A DNA stretch of 64,000 nt, from positions 56,144,779-56,208,778 of the forward strand of contig NC_090319.1 of the NCBI RefSeq assembly GCF_040869045.1, given 5' to 3'. Below the pieces are notes generated by a model, which made no database searches, was not told the DNA's origin, and was given only the letters and a program-made list of their open reading frames with translations. The first letter of the stretch is position 1; every line of letters starts with the position of its first letter. Shown piece after piece: positions 1 to 11,826 of the stretch. The stretch comes from Eurosta solidaginis. Its lineage: Eukaryota; Arthropoda; Insecta; Diptera; Tephritidae. The position numbers and the translations under genes are program-made.

Positions 1-2460
1 TTTGTAATTTGTTCAATGTTAATTTAAATCGTCTCGTTGGTGATTAAATTTTTGATGAGATTCTCCCATGGCACATGATTATGTTGAAATTCAAATAAAA
101 GAAATTGTTATTATTATTTCATATTTTTGCACCTACATTCAACGCTTACGCATTTACACATATAAATGTACAAATCTAATAATTTTTTACACTGTTGATT
201 TTTTGTTGTTGTTGATGAAAGTTTACGTCGGAAATTAAATGCTCTTTTTGCAGATAAAAGTGTGGGTGGATCATGATTCAATCACAAGAGGTTTGCTCGA
301 AACATTTTTTGCCAATTGCAACCATTTTGCTCCCAAATCGAAGTGGCATCCGTTAACTGTGTTGTTTCTTTGTGAATTTTCGAAAAATATTAGTAGTAGA
401 AATAGGAAGCAATCAGTTTACAAATATACAATAAGTACTTAACTACATAATTCCTTAGAACATTTACTTTAATTTTATGATGAATTTATTAACTATGCCA
501 TGATCTATTAGTGTGCCTGAACATAGGTTATATGAAAAGTACGGACAGCAAGGAATCGTGCACTTTCGTAAACCTATGAACATTCGAAAAAGAAACCAAT
601 TCAAAATTCATCTTTCAACGTCAAAACCTCGACTATTAAATGGATTCACGTAAAAATTTCATTAGTAAATAATGGAGATGCCATAACGAAATGTACTCAT
701 TGGGCATGTTAACTTATTCAAGTAAAAGTCTAGAACCGGAGTCTACTGCGAACAGGCGTCCAAAAATATCGAGAGAGGTGACCTCGACAACAATAATGCT
801 AAGGCGGAAAAGAAAAATTGTATCTCTGTTCGGAGATATTTGGAGTTAAAGTTGGCAATTTTCATGTGGTTGTTGTAATGTTTTTGTGCACTGAAAAAGA
901 TTTTGTGTACAAAGGGATTTTTCACGCATTTAATTTTGATCCCACGTCATTGGTGGGCCGGCCGGGGTAATTTTTTATAAGCTCGGCTGAAGGCCGCCAA
1001 CGCAACCCGGGCCATTTTTCGGTTTTTCGTCAATATCTTTTGAACGAGCTATACTTTTTATTTCCGCCTTCGAATTATTGTTATCGAGGTCAATACGCGT
1101 TTTTGCCACTTCTCTGGGTATTTTTGGGCGCGTATTAAAAGTCGACCGTCTGTTCTATTAATTCCGTATGTTCGGAACATTCGTCTCCATTTAAGAATTT
1201 GGATAATCGGTTTATATTTGGAATATTATGCATATTCGGACCTCGTGAGGTAGTATCAAATGAACGTATCCCGAATATTCTAAATTACCGGTTTATCCGG
1301 AACGCTTCCATGAATACTTAACGGAAAAGAGCTTTCCGAAATTTCAGAATAAAAAGGTGAATACTCCCTGTGTAGCAGGACCGCACAAAAACTTAGCTCT
1401 TCTGTCAAAGTCAAGGTAGGAATGTAAAGTTCTAAGACAATAAGCCATTTTCTTTATTTTTGTTTTTGTCAATTCATTGCGGCTGCTGAGTAGCGTATCA
1501 CACCATGTCGGCTGCCTGTTCAAAATCGTGCTTTCTCAAAATATTTTTCAAAAATTTCCCAATTCAGGATTTGTCACAAAACCGCCCTATATTAGAGTTA
1601 TATTGAAGAACGCTTCATCTCAGAATGCTTTTCATTAACTCCCTCTTATTGCAAAATGCATTGAACTTATGCTCATATAGGGAGTTTTTGAAACAAATTT
1701 TGAGATAGTGCATTTTTGAATAAAAATTTCTGAAAGAATAACCAAACCAACATAACTTTATCAATTCGCGAAATATTTAGTAGAAAATGAAATTATTTCC
1801 CCAAAAGCGTTTGGCATTTACAAATTTATTATCACTACTAATATACTACTAAGGTACTTTTCTACTACAATTTCACTGAAGGGGATTGAATTACTCCCCG
1901 TTCGTAAAAGCAACCCGTCCAGATTTTTCTATTTGGTCAAGGAGTGTCAAAGATCTGTCATCATTGAAGAACAAACCTCTAGTAATTGAATCATGTGGGT
2001 GGATGTGAACATGGCAGAAAAACAAACAATTATTGAGTCATAAATGACACAGAACGCGATTGCACGATTGACGCACGTTCTCTGAAAATTCATATTACTA
2101 CCTTTATAAAAGGTGTGTTCTGTTTCGTCCGCAATTTTAGTGTGCGAAATAGGGGAATTAATTTTTAAGTAATTTGCCGGTGAAGGGGAGACTGGGTACA
2201 TGGTAAAACGCAATATAATAGTAAAAGTTCAGCACAAAAAGCAGAATTCTGTGGCAATTTGGAAAAACAACATATTTCGAGTTAGGATAAAGGCGATACG
2301 TAGACCTATATCTGAAAACCTAGCCGCAATTCACCATTATAGCTTCCTATATTTTGTAGCACCGATTTGGCGCTAGGGCTATGAGTAAGTAATGCAAGGA
2401 GATCTGTAACGGATTTCTGTTATGAAGCCGGAATATCACTTTTATCCTAACTCGAAATAG
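1..2460. other. Non-genic AT-rich interval
   Basis: No open reading frame here has coding character; those above 60 codons are shadows without recognisable domains, splice structure or promoter. The only clear structure is the inverted repeat at 780-1091. The rest appears to be unique or anciently decayed sequence. Confidence 0.6.
780..1091. repeat. Inverted repeat, fold-back-type element
   Basis: The arm at 780-826 (ACCTCGACAACAATAAT then AAGGCGGAAA) recurs inverted at 1045-1091 (TTTCCGCCTT then ATTATTGTTATCGAGGT). Similarity continues weakly inward on both sides, so the arms may once have been about 80 bp. The GC-rich loop (around 955-1015, GGCCGGCCGGGG) stands out from its surroundings. 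It resembles a decayed non-autonomous inverted-repeat transposon. No target duplication was found. Confidence 0.55.
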
Positions 2461-2499
2461 GTTGCCACATAATTCAATAAATCCCTCTAAAGAGATGTA

Positions 2500-3290
2500 C
2501 ATAATTATTTTCTATTGTTATATATATTTTTTCTTTTTTATATTTCTTATTTTATTTTATTTATTTTTTTTTCCTTTTTTATTATTTATTTTTTCTTCCT
2601 CTTTTTCTCTTTTTCTTTTTTTCCTTTCTTTCTTTCCAGGTTTTCTTTTTTTATTTCATTTCTTTATTTATTTTCTTTAATTTTTTATGTTTTTTCTCCA
2701 TATTTTATTTTATTTTTTTTTCTTTTTTTATTTATATATTTTTTTGTTTTTTTTTCTTTTTTTCCTTCCTCTATTTTTAAATTTTTTCCCCATTTTTTAT
2801 TTTTTACCTTTTACATCTTCCCATTTTTACCTAGTTTTTTACTTTCTACTTCTTTTCCGTTTTCCTTATTTTTTTATTTTATTATTTTCGCTTTTATTTT
2901 TTTTTTTCTTTTAATTTTTTTTGCATTTTTTATTTATTTTTCAAAATTTTTTTCTTTTTTCCCATTTTTTTCCATTCCTCTTTATTTTTTTTTCCTTTTT
3001 TAATATTTTCATTTTGGTCTCTATACTATTTAATTTTTTCCTTTTTATTTTTTGTTCTTTTTTTAAATTTTTTATCTTTTTCATTTTTTTATCTTTATCT
3101 TTTCTTTTTTCGTTTTTTTTTATTTGCTTTTTCTTACTTTTTATCTCTCCTTCTTATTTTTATTGTTATGACTTTTTTATTTTTTATTACTTTTCCTACT
3201 TTTTTCTTTTTGTACTACTTTCTTTATATTTCAGTTTTCATTTTCTATTTTTTAAATTTTAGTTTCCTTTTGTTCCTCATTTCTTTGTTT
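2500..3290 (+). repeat. Pyrimidine-strand tract (T-rich with scattered C)
   Basis: About 790 bp is almost purely pyrimidine on the + strand, with runs of T broken by single C and few purines. It yields long but meaningless Phe/Leu/Ile-rich open frames in several phases. The downstream end (2860-3485) is duplicated at 7825-8445. It borders a DINE-like element at 3498. Confidence 0.85.
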
Positions 3291-3485
3291 TGAAAAGTAG
3301 AGCTTATTCATAAAATAAATATTTTATATACATATTTTCAGTATCTAAAATTTATATTTGTTTTTCTTTTTCTTGTTACACTTCCATGTCATTTAACTAC
3401 TTTGGGATAAAACGTATTAAACGCATTGTAATTTGGTAGCTTAAAATCAGTTTCGACATAGATGTGTACAATTTTTGTAATTTTT
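2860..3485 (+). repeat. Direct duplicate, copy 1 (partner 7825-8445)
   Basis: The shared stretch runs from the T-rich tract through 'GTTTTGAAAAGTAGAGCTTA', 'CTTCCATGTCATTTAACTAC' and 'CTCAAAATCAGTTTCG'-like sequence. The two copies differ by small indels, mostly in T runs. Copy 1 is followed by the start of a DINE-like element; copy 2 follows the end of one. Confidence 0.8.
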
Positions 3486-3497
3486 TTACTTAGTTCT

Positions 3498-5065
3498 TTA
3501 AACTCAGCTGAGCAGAGCTCACAGAGCATATTAACTTTGTTCGCTTAACGGTAATCCGTAACGGCATAAACTAATCGAGATAGATATAGACTTCTATATA
3601 TCAAAATGATCTGGGTGAAAAAAGAAATTCATATAGCCATGTCCGTCCGTCCGTCTTTCCGTAAACACGATAACTTGAGTAAATTTTGAGGCATCTTAAT
3701 GAAATTTGGTATTTCCTGGGCACTCATCTCAGATCGCTATTTAAAATGAATGAAATCGGACTATAGCTACGCCCAACTTTTCGATATCGAAAATTTCGAA
3801 AAACCGAAAAAGTGCGATAATTCATTAGCAAAATCGGATAAAGCGATGAAACGTGGTAAGTGGGTTGACCTTACGACGCAGAATAGAAAATTAGTAAAAT
3901 TTTGGACAATGGGCGTGGCACCGCCCACTTTTAAAAGAAGGTAATTTAAAAGTCTTGCAAGCTGTAATTTGGCAGGCGTTGAAGATATCATGATGAAATT
4001 TGACAGGAACGTTACTCCTATTACTGTATGTGTTCTAAATAAAAATGAGCAAAATCGGATGACGAACACGCCCACTTTAAAAAGATTTTTATTAAGTAAA
4101 ATTTTAACAAACAATTTTATATCTTTACATATAGAAGTAAATTATGTCAACATTTAACTCCAGTAATGATATGGTGCAACAAAATACAAAAATAAAAGAA
4201 AATTTCAAAATGGGCGTGGCTCCGCCCTTTTTCATTTAATTTGTCTAGAATACTTTTAATGCCATAAGTCGAACAAAAATTTACCAATCCTTGTGAAATT
4301 TGGTAAGGACATAGCTTCTATGATGGTAACTGTTTTCTGTGAAAATGGCCGAAATCGGTTGAAGCCACGCCCAGTTTTTATACATAGTCGACCGTCTGTC
4401 CTTCTGCTCGGCCGTTAACATGATAACTTGAGCAAAAATCAATATATCTTTACTAAACTTAGTTCACGTACTTATCTGAACTCACTTTATCTTGGTATTA
4501 AAAAAGGGCTAAATCCGCCTATGACCACGCCCACTTTTTCAATATTGAAAATTTCGAAGAATTAAAAAAAAAAACAAAAAAAATGCTATAATTCTATACC
4601 AAATAGGAAAAAAGGGATGAAACATGGTGATTGGATTGTTTTTTTTACGCAAAATATATGGCGATATCTCCACCTATAGAACTAAGCCCACTCACTTTTA
4701 AAATACTCATTAACACCTTTTGTTTAATACCCATATCGTAGAAGCACATTCTAGAGTCACCCTGGTCCACTTTTATGGCAATATTTCGGAAAGGCGTCCA
4801 CCTATAGAACTAAGGCTCACTCCCTTTTAAAATACTCTTTTATACCTTTCAATTGATACCCATATCGTACAAACACATTCCAGGGTTGCCCTAGGTTCAT
4901 TTTCTTATATGGTGATTTTCCCTTATTTGACAAAGGATTAAGGAAAATCGTTACAAAAAACGTCAACCTTGGTCTACAATTTGGTCGATATTTCCCAAAC
5001 GTCTAAGCTCTAAGCTGATTATGTAATGTTCAGTTACACCCGAACTTAGCCTTCCTTACTTGTTC
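3498..5065 (+). mobile_element. DINE-1/Helentron-like element, family 1 (copy A)
   Basis: Starts at ACTCAGCTGAGCAGAGCTCA and ends with the hairpin GTT..ACACCCGAAC followed by CTTCCTTACTTGTT. Between these lie a CCGTCCGTCCGTC run, the repeated phrase 'AAATTTGGTA', several CCACGCCCAC or GGGCGTGGC boxes and about two diverged 130-bp monomers (4670-4900). Drosophila DINE-1 (a non-autonomous Helentron) has the same ingredients in the same order, which is why I place it there. The class is inference. No real gene; the antisense frame at 3767-4114 is a by-product of the repeat. Confidence 0.7.
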
Positions 5066-5132
5066 TTATTAAAACACAAATCGTATCACAGAACATACTA
5101 TTTCAAACTTATTGAAAAAGTTAAGTCAGCAC

Positions 5133-5138
5133 TTTATT
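5133..5138 (-). promoter_or_regulatory. Poly(A) signal of serine-protease homologue
   Basis: AATAAA on the minus strand (TTTATT on +), about 75 bases beyond the stop codon at 5212-5214. It is the first good signal downstream of the gene. Confidence 0.55.
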
Positions 5139-5211
5139 TTAAAAATAATAAAAGAAATTGAAAATTTTTTGAAGGTTAAATATAATTTTTTGTATACATC
5201 TATCCCCAATT

Positions 5212-5976
5212 TTATAAGATTATTTTAATCAATCCTTCTATGAAATCCAGATTTTCCTTATCAGCTACATTTTCATAAAGGTTCCGATAGTCTTTGGGGC
5301 CATTAACCACAAGCATTCCCACCGCACAAAGTTGTCCATTCACAATGGCCGGTGCTCCGTACTCTATAAGATATCCTGCATTGCCACTTTCCACACAATA
5401 CATATTTTTACCTATTTTGTTGTTTAAAACTTCACATTCCTCAGGTTCTATTATAGTTTCGTAAATTTTCTTGAGTACAAAACGATTGGAGCTTTCTTGT
5501 TTTCTCCGTACACTAGTATGTATTTTTTCGCCCACCGAAAGTTGATTTCTGCAAAGTGAGATTGGCCTCTTTCCATCATATTCGTTAAAGGATTGTTTCA
5601 GTTCAACTACAGCTATATTATAATTGACTTTTGGTTTAGGTTGACGAAATATTTCATTCACTTCGTGACGTGGTCCGCAGTTAGTTTCTGAATTAATTGT
5701 AGCAACTATATCAGGTGCAACGTTGATACATTTTTTAGCTCGATTTTCCACGCATATCGAAGCTGTGACCACTATTTTCCAAGTGACTAAAGAGCCAGGG
5801 CAACTATATTCTCCTTTATAAAGTACTGCTACCAAATAACGCCGATTGTCAATAATTGAAGTTTGGCCAGTACTTGAAGAAGTTTCGCCATTATAAAGTC
5901 GAAATTGTGAATTTACATTGGTCACAAGACCACTAAGGACTACAACCAGGGTAGCGATATGACTGTGTAAGTTCAT
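5212..5976 (-). CDS. Secreted serine-protease homologue, catalytically dead
   Basis: Intronless 254-residue protein of the S1 (trypsin/chymotrypsin) fold. ATG is at 5976-5974; the open frame continues upstream to 6033 only through a TTG, and the ATG is preferred because it opens a signal peptide (residues 1-23) followed by QFR at 24-26, exactly as in the paralogue at 46508. All three catalytic positions are lost. The TAAHC box reads T-A-S-I-C (Ile74 for His), the DIAV box reads N-I-A-V (Asn120 for Asp), and GDSG reads E-Y-G-A (Tyr206 for Ser). Cys59 and Cys75 of the His-loop disulphide remain. The activation cleavage site (R|IVGG) is R26-LYNG. Such homologues act as secreted binding or regulatory proteins rather than enzymes. 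The frame is uninterrupted, so it is probably a functional pseudoenzyme. Tissue and ligand are unknown. Confidence 0.85.
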   Translation of the reverse strand: MNLHSHIATLVVVLSGLVTNVNSQFRLYNGETSSSTGQTSIIDNRRYLVAVLYKGEYSCPGSLVTWKIVVTASICVENRAKKCINVAPDIVATINSETNCGPRHEVNEIFRQPKPKVNYNIAVVELKQSFNEYDGKRPISLCRNQLSVGEKIHTSVRRKQESSNRFVLKKIYETIIEPEECEVLNNKIGKNMYCVESGNAGYLIEYGAPAIVNGQLCAVGMLVVNGPKDYRNLYENVADKENLDFIEGLIKIIL

Positions 5977-6034
5977 TATTGTTTCTGCCTTTCCGCTGCT
6001 TGCAAGATGGATAAAGTAACTAAAGCAAGACAAG

Positions 6035-6054
6035 TTTTGTGGGCGCTATTTATA
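6035..6054 (-). promoter_or_regulatory. TATA core promoter shared with the 46-kb protease
   Basis: Minus-strand TATAAATAGCGCCCACAAAA, with the TATA box at 6054-6047, lies 78 bases before the ATG. The identical 20-mer lies 76 bases before the ATG of the active paralogue. Flanking sequence is not alike, so this block looks selectively kept or recently shared. Confidence 0.75.
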
Positions 6055-7122
6055 CACATTGTTAAAGCTTGATTAAATTTTCGTGTACAAGTTCACGGTT
6101 AGAATCTGAGCCCAAATTTTTAACGATTTAAACACTTTTTTAAACATTTTGCTACAGAATTGGAAGACTCTCAATTTACTATTGTCTTTTTTAATTTTTT
6201 TCGATCTCAATTTAAAACTTCTTTAAACAAAAAGTTTAAAATATTAGAATTGTTTAAAAAGAAACCAAAAAAGTTTCAAAAAATTTAAAAATACAAACTT
6301 GTAGTCACTTCTGGGCTTGAAACTGTGTAATCACATCAAACGTTGAATAAAATAAATTAATTTTATTATTTTTTTTTATTTATTTATATTGGTTTACAGT
6401 TTTTAATATTAACAATAATAAAATTTTCATTTTTGAAGTAATCAAAAATTTACGTGTAAAAAGAAAACTCAATTAAAAAATGATTTAAAAATTAAAGTCT
6501 AAAGTACAAAGTAAAATATTTTTGTTATAATAGTTAACACTATAAAAACAAAAGCAAACGGTTTCAAAAATCTAAAAATAGAAACTTGAATAAAAACGTC
6601 TGTTTTAAAACTTATCCTAAAGGTTCAAAATTGGTTCTCAAAATTCAATAATAACAAGTTTTATTTGTAAAAAGTGCTGCAAGTTATCGAATCTTTTTCA
6701 AAAACTTTCGCTATACATATAATGGTGCGTAGTTCGCCCTCTATATCTTTTACATGCTTCCAATTGTCGAATTTAACATGGCGATTTCCTAGTTGGTTCG
6801 AGTTGCATTAACTTTTCTATAGTTCCGGACTAGATACATATTTCCACTTTAGAACTAGTTGGTTTATTGTTACTATTTCGGTAGTTCCAAACTAGTGTAA
6901 AAATTATAGTTTAGTTGTTTTTTTGTGACTATTTCGTTGGTTCCGAACCGAAAAGAAATTCTAGATTCTGCTTCTAGTACGATATTAGAGCATTTATTGA
7001 CACCTCCGAGCCAGAGCCAAAATTTGGTTTGGTCATTTGTCTTAAAAATTGTTTCAGATTTAGGCTCAAACTTTTAACCGTGTGCCTAACAAAATCTCAA
7101 ACCACTTATTGATAAAAAAAAA
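6055..7122. other. Non-genic AT-rich interval
   Basis: Upstream flank of the protease homologue. Rich in A and T runs, no coding frame, no clear repeat apart from simple sequence. Confidence 0.5.
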
Positions 7123-7270
7123 AGCGGCCGCCGTGGTGTGCTACGTACGTACTGCGCATACCACACCGAAAGGTCTTGAGTTCAAGTGTGCCGGCCAAAG
7201 CAACATCAAAAATTCAAAACAAGTTCTTCAATTGGAAAAAAGTTTATCTAAGTTTGGCCTAAATCTTCTC
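7123..7270 (+). mobile_element. tRNA-derived SINE, 5' part (truncated)
   Basis: Head GCGGCCGCCGTGGTGTG with an A-box-like region, then GAGTTCAAGTGTGCC as a degenerate B box, then body sequence 'CAACATCAAAAATT..TTCAATTGGAA'. The same head and body occur, fuller and inverted, at 39955-40305. This copy keeps only the first ~145 bp of the family. Confidence 0.65.
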
Positions 7271-7581
7271 GAAGTTAAATCCCACCAAGCATTAATTAAT
7301 TTGTTTTTCTTATTAATTTTTTATGGTTAATGCTTCAAGCGTAATGCAAACAAACAGCTTTTGTTCTAGCAAAATAATAAATTCAAGGTTTTTAGATTTA
7401 TTCCAGCGAAATGAAGTTAGCGCGTATTTGTTAAAGTAATTTTCCATTCTTTTTCAAAGACAAATATAATTGTACTTAATTGTTGGTTTTTATATTTGTA
7501 CAGCTGAATTGTGGTACTAAGTTCAGATAGGTTAAGTGATACGAGTACGTGTACAATACGCAACGTGCGTATCGTTCACAT

Positions 7582-7829
7582 TATAGTCACCCCTGGTCCA
7601 CCTTTATGGCGATATATCGAAAAGGCGCCCACCTATAGAACTACAGCCCACTCCCTTCTAAAATACTCTTTAGTACCTTCCATTTGATACCCATGTCATA
7701 CAAACACATTCCAGGGTTACCCGAGGTTTATTTTTCTACATGGTGATTTTCCCTTATTTTGTCTCCAAAACTCGCAGCTGAGTATGTAATGTTCGGTTGC
7801 ACCCGAACTTAGCCTTTCTAACTTGTTTT
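7582..7829 (+). mobile_element. DINE-like family 1, 3' terminal fragment (copy B)
   Basis: Begins inside a 130-bp monomer ('GTCACCCCTGGTCCACC') and ends at the terminal hairpin and 'CTAACTTGTTT'. The 5' part is missing. It abuts the second pyrimidine tract directly. Confidence 0.75.
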
Positions 7830-8445
7830 ATTTTATTATTTTCTCTTTTAATTTTTTTTGCATTTTTTTTCTATTATTTATTTTTCTAAATTGTTTGCTT
7901 TTTATTTTTTCTTTTTTATTTTTGCTTTTCTTTATTTTTTCCTTTTCTCTTTTTTTATTTTTTCCTTTTCTATTTTTTTATTTTTATTATTTTCATTTTT
8001 GTTTCTATATTTAATTTTTTACCTTTTTATTTTTTGTTCCTTTTTTAAGCTTTTATCTTATTTTTGTATTCTTTTTCATTTTGTTTTTTCTTGCTTTTTA
8101 TCTCTTTTTTCTATTTTTATTGTTATGACTTTTTTATATTTTATTACTTTTCCTACTTTTTTTTTTACTACTATCTTTATATTTCAGTTTTCATTTTCTA
8201 CTTTTTTAATTTTAGTTTCCTTTTGTTCCTCATTTCATTGTAATGTTTTGAAAAGTAGAGCTTAGTCATAAACTAAATATTTTATATATGTACATATTTT
8301 TCAGTATCTAAAATTTGTATTTTTTTTTTTCTTGTTAGACTTCCATGTCATTTAACTACTTTGTGATAAAACGTATTAAACGCATAATGGTGTAATTTGG
8401 TAGCTCAAAATCAGTTTCGAAATAGATGTATACAATTTTTGTTAT
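7825..8445 (+). repeat. Direct duplicate, copy 2 (partner 2860-3485)
   Basis: Same order of motifs as copy 1: T-rich tract, 'TATTGTTATGACTTTTTTAT', 'TTTCCTTTTGTTCCTCATTT', 'CTTCCATGTCATTTAACTAC'. The T-rich tract is shorter than in copy 1. Confidence 0.8.
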
Positions 8446-8658
8446 TTTTTGTCTTCGCTCTTTAATTTTTTGTACTTTTTTAACTTTTAATTTCATATAT
8501 CTTCTTTTTATTTTTATATTTTTTTGTTAATTTTTTTTTGTAAATTTTTATTTTTAAAAGTTTTTAAAAATTTTTTTCTTCTTTTTTTTAAGTTTTTCGT
8601 ATTTGCTAAAATTTTTGTTTGTATTTTTCTGTAATTATTTTTAAAATTTCTGTAATTT
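8446..8658. other. AT-rich spacer bearing the left flank of the satellite block
   Basis: No gene. Near 8630 it holds TTTCTGTAATTATTTTT, which reappears immediately right of the satellite array at 11827. Confidence 0.5.
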
Positions 8659-10797
8659 CGCGGGTTCGAATCGAGCTCAAGGCCTAACAATAATTTTTTA
8701 TCATTATTATTGTTATGATAAATTTTTTCTTAATTGACAAAATTTTTAAATTAGAATAGAAGAAAGAAAAAATTTAGACAACTGCCAAAGCTCGTTGTAT
8801 AGATCCATTTCGGGAACTGCTAAATTCCTTCATCGGCAACGTTTAGGCGCCGCTGCTATATCCATTCAGCCATCACAGCGGTTTTTTGTTTGTCTTCATT
8901 AATCCTACCTCTATTCTGCTTCGTGCCAATTGATATTCACAACACTGCGACATCTGTTGCAGAATGGATGTGAAAATTGGACTTGTTTGATGGCAATGCT
9001 GCCATAGTGTCATATTTTATTGACACTTTTTTCCCCGTGCTCTGGGATGTATTAACAATTTGTGTTGTTATATCGGCCGACTGATTTGTAAGATCACGGG
9101 TTCGAATCGAGCTCAAGGCCTAACAATAATTTCTTATCATTATTATTGTTATGATAAATTTTTTCTTAATTGAAAACATTTTTAAATTAGAATAGAAGAA
9201 AGAAAAAATATAGACAACTGCCAAAGCTCGTTGTATAGATCCATTTCGGGAACTGCTAAATTCCTTCATCGGCAACGTTTAGGCGCCGCTGCTATAACCA
9301 TTCAGCCATCACAGCGGTTTTTTGTTTGTCTTCATTAATCCTACTTCTATTCTGGTTCGTGCCAATTGATATTCACAACACTGCGACATCTGTTGCAGAA
9401 TGGATGTGAAATTTGGACTTGTTTGATGGCAATGCTGCCATAGTGTCATATTTTATTGACACTTTTCCCCGTGCTCTGGGATGTATTAACAATTTTTGTT
9501 GTTATATCGGCCTACTGATTTGTAAGATCGCGGGTTCGAATCGAGCTTAAGGCCTAACGATAATTATTTTATCATTATTATTGTTACGATAAATTTTTTT
9601 TCTTAATTGAAAAACTTATTAAATTAGAATAGAAGAAAGAAAAAATTTAGACAACTGCCAAAGCTCGTTGTATAGATCCATTTCGGGAACTGCTAAATTC
9701 CTTCATCGACAACGTTTAGGCGCCGCTGCTATAACCATTCAGCCATCACAGCGGTTTTTTGTTTGTCTTCATTAATCCTACTTCTATTCTGGTTCTTGCC
9801 AATTGATATTCACAACACTGCGACATCTGTTGCAGAATGAATGTGTAAATTGGACTTGTTTGATGGCAATGCTGTCATAGTGTCATATTTTATTGACACT
9901 TTTCCCCGTGCTCTGGGATGTATTAACAATATTTGTTGTTATATCGGCCGACTGATTTGTAAGATCGCGGGTTCGAATCGAGCTCAAGGCCTAACAATAA
10001 TTTCTTATCATTATTATTGTTATGATACATTTTTTCTTAATTGAAAACATTTTTAAATTAGAATAGAAGAAAGAAAAAATTTAGACAACTGCCAAAGCTC
10101 GTTGTATAGATCCATTTCGGGAACTGCTAAATTCCTTCATCGGCAACGTTTAGGCGCCGCTGCTATAACCATTCAGCCATCACAGCGGTTCTTTGTTTGT
10201 CTTCATTAATCCTACTTCTATTCTGGTTCGTGCCAATTGATATTCACAACACTGCGACATCTGTTGCAGAATGGATGTGAAAATTGAACTTGTTTGATGG
10301 CAATGCTGCCATAGTGTCATATTTTATTGACACTTTTTTCCCCGTGCTCTGGGATGTATTAACAATTTCTGTTGTTATATCGGCCTACTGATTTGTAAGA
10401 TCGCGGGCTCGAATCGAGCTCAAGGCCTAACGATAATTATTTTATCATTATTATTGTTATGATACATTTTTTTCTTAATTGAAAAAATTATTAAATTAGA
10501 ATAGAAGAAAGAAAAAATTTAGACAACTGCCAAAGCTCGTTGTATAGATCCATTTCGGGAACTGCTAAATTCCTTCATCGGCAACGTTTAGGCGCCGCTG
10601 CTATAACCATTCAGCCATCACAGCGGTTTTTTGTTTGTCTTCATTAATCCTACTTCTATTCTGGTTCGTGCCAATTGATATTCACAACACTGCAACATCT
10701 GTTGCAGAATGGATGTGAAATTTGGACTTGTTTGATGGCAATGCTGCCATAGTGTCATATTTTATTGACACTTTTTTCCCCGTGCTCTGGGATGTAA
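8659..10797 (+). repeat. ~436-bp tandem satellite, forward block (about 5 units)
   Basis: The phrase CGGGTTCGAATCGAGCTCAAGG recurs at about 8659, 9094, 9529, 9966 and 10402 (spacing 435-437). Each unit has a tRNA-type B box (GGTTCGAATC), the inverse of a tRNA-like 5' half (ACCATTCAGCCATCACAGCGG), and several short hairpins, for example ATGGCAGCATTGCCAT and GTGTCAATAAAATATGACAC. Units are highly similar, so amplification is recent. No protein is encoded. Confidence 0.9.
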
Positions 10798-11826
10798 ATT
10801 TTTTCTTTCTTCTATTCTAATTTAAAAATTTTTTCAATTAAGAAAAAATTTATCATAATAATAATGATAAAAAATTATTGTTAGGCCTTGAGCTCGATTC
10901 GAACCCGCGATCTTACAAATCAGTAGGCCGATATAACAACAAAAATTGTTAATATATCCCAGAGCACGGGAAAAAAGTGTCAATAAAATATGACACTATG
11001 GCAGCATTGCCATCAAACAAGTCCAATTTTCACATCCATTCTGTAACAGATGTCGCAGTGTTGTGAATATCAATTGGCACGAACCAGAATAGAAGTAGGA
11101 TTAATGAAGACAAACAAAAAACCGCTGTGATGGCTGAATGGTTATAGCAGCGGCGCCTAAACGTTGCCGATGAAGGAATTTAGCAGTTCCCGAAATGGAT
11201 CTATACAACGAGCTTTGGCAGTTGTCTAGATTTTTTCTTTCTTCTATTCTAATTTAATAATTTTTTCAATTAAGAAAAAAAATTATCATAACAATAATAA
11301 TGATAAAATAATTATCGTTAGGCCTTGAGCTCGATTCGAACCCGCGATCTTACAAATCAGTAGGCCGATATAACAACACAAATTGTTAATACATCCCAGA
11401 GCACGGGGAAAAAAGTGTCAATAAAATATGACACTATGGCAGCATTGCCATCAAACAAGTCCAATTTTCACATCCATTCTGCAACAGATGTCGCAGTGTT
11501 GTGAATATCAATTGGCACGAACCATAATAGAAGTAGGATTAATGAAGACAAACAAAAAACCGCTGTGATGGCTGAATGGTTATAGCAGCGGCGCCTAAAC
11601 GTTGCCGATGAAGGAATTTAGCAGTTTCCGAAATGGATCTATACTACGAGCTTTGGCAGTTGTCTAAATTTTGTCTTTCTTCTATTCTAATTTAATAATT
11701 TTTTCAATTAAGACAAAAATTTATCATACCAATAATAATGATAAAATAATTATCGTCAGGCCTTGAGCTCGATTCGAACCCGCGATCTTACAAATCAGTA
11801 GGCCGATATAACAACAAAAATTGTTA
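10798..11826 (-). repeat. ~440-bp satellite, inverted block (about 2.4 units)
   Basis: At 10797/10798 the array switches strand in mid-unit. From here GATTCGAACCCGCGATC (reverse of the B box) recurs near 10897, 11335 and 11773. The block ends at 11826 beside TTTCTGTAATTATTTTTT, a near copy of the sequence left of the forward block. Confidence 0.9.

Noticed and set aside
2462..3262. Overlapping Phe/Leu-rich frames of up to 162 codons
   Set aside because: They are translations of a pyrimidine tract open in several phases, with no start context, domain or amino-acid diversity. The same applies to 7823-8265 and 11892-12097.
5212..6033. Protease homologue starting at 6033 (273 residues)
   Set aside because: The codon at 6033 is TTG and the added 19 residues would precede the signal peptide. 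The ATG at 5976 matches the paralogue.
8659..11826. CRISPR-like or coding array
   Set aside because: Regular spacing, but the unit is ~436 bp with no short repeat-spacer pattern. The host is a eukaryote and no frame is conserved.
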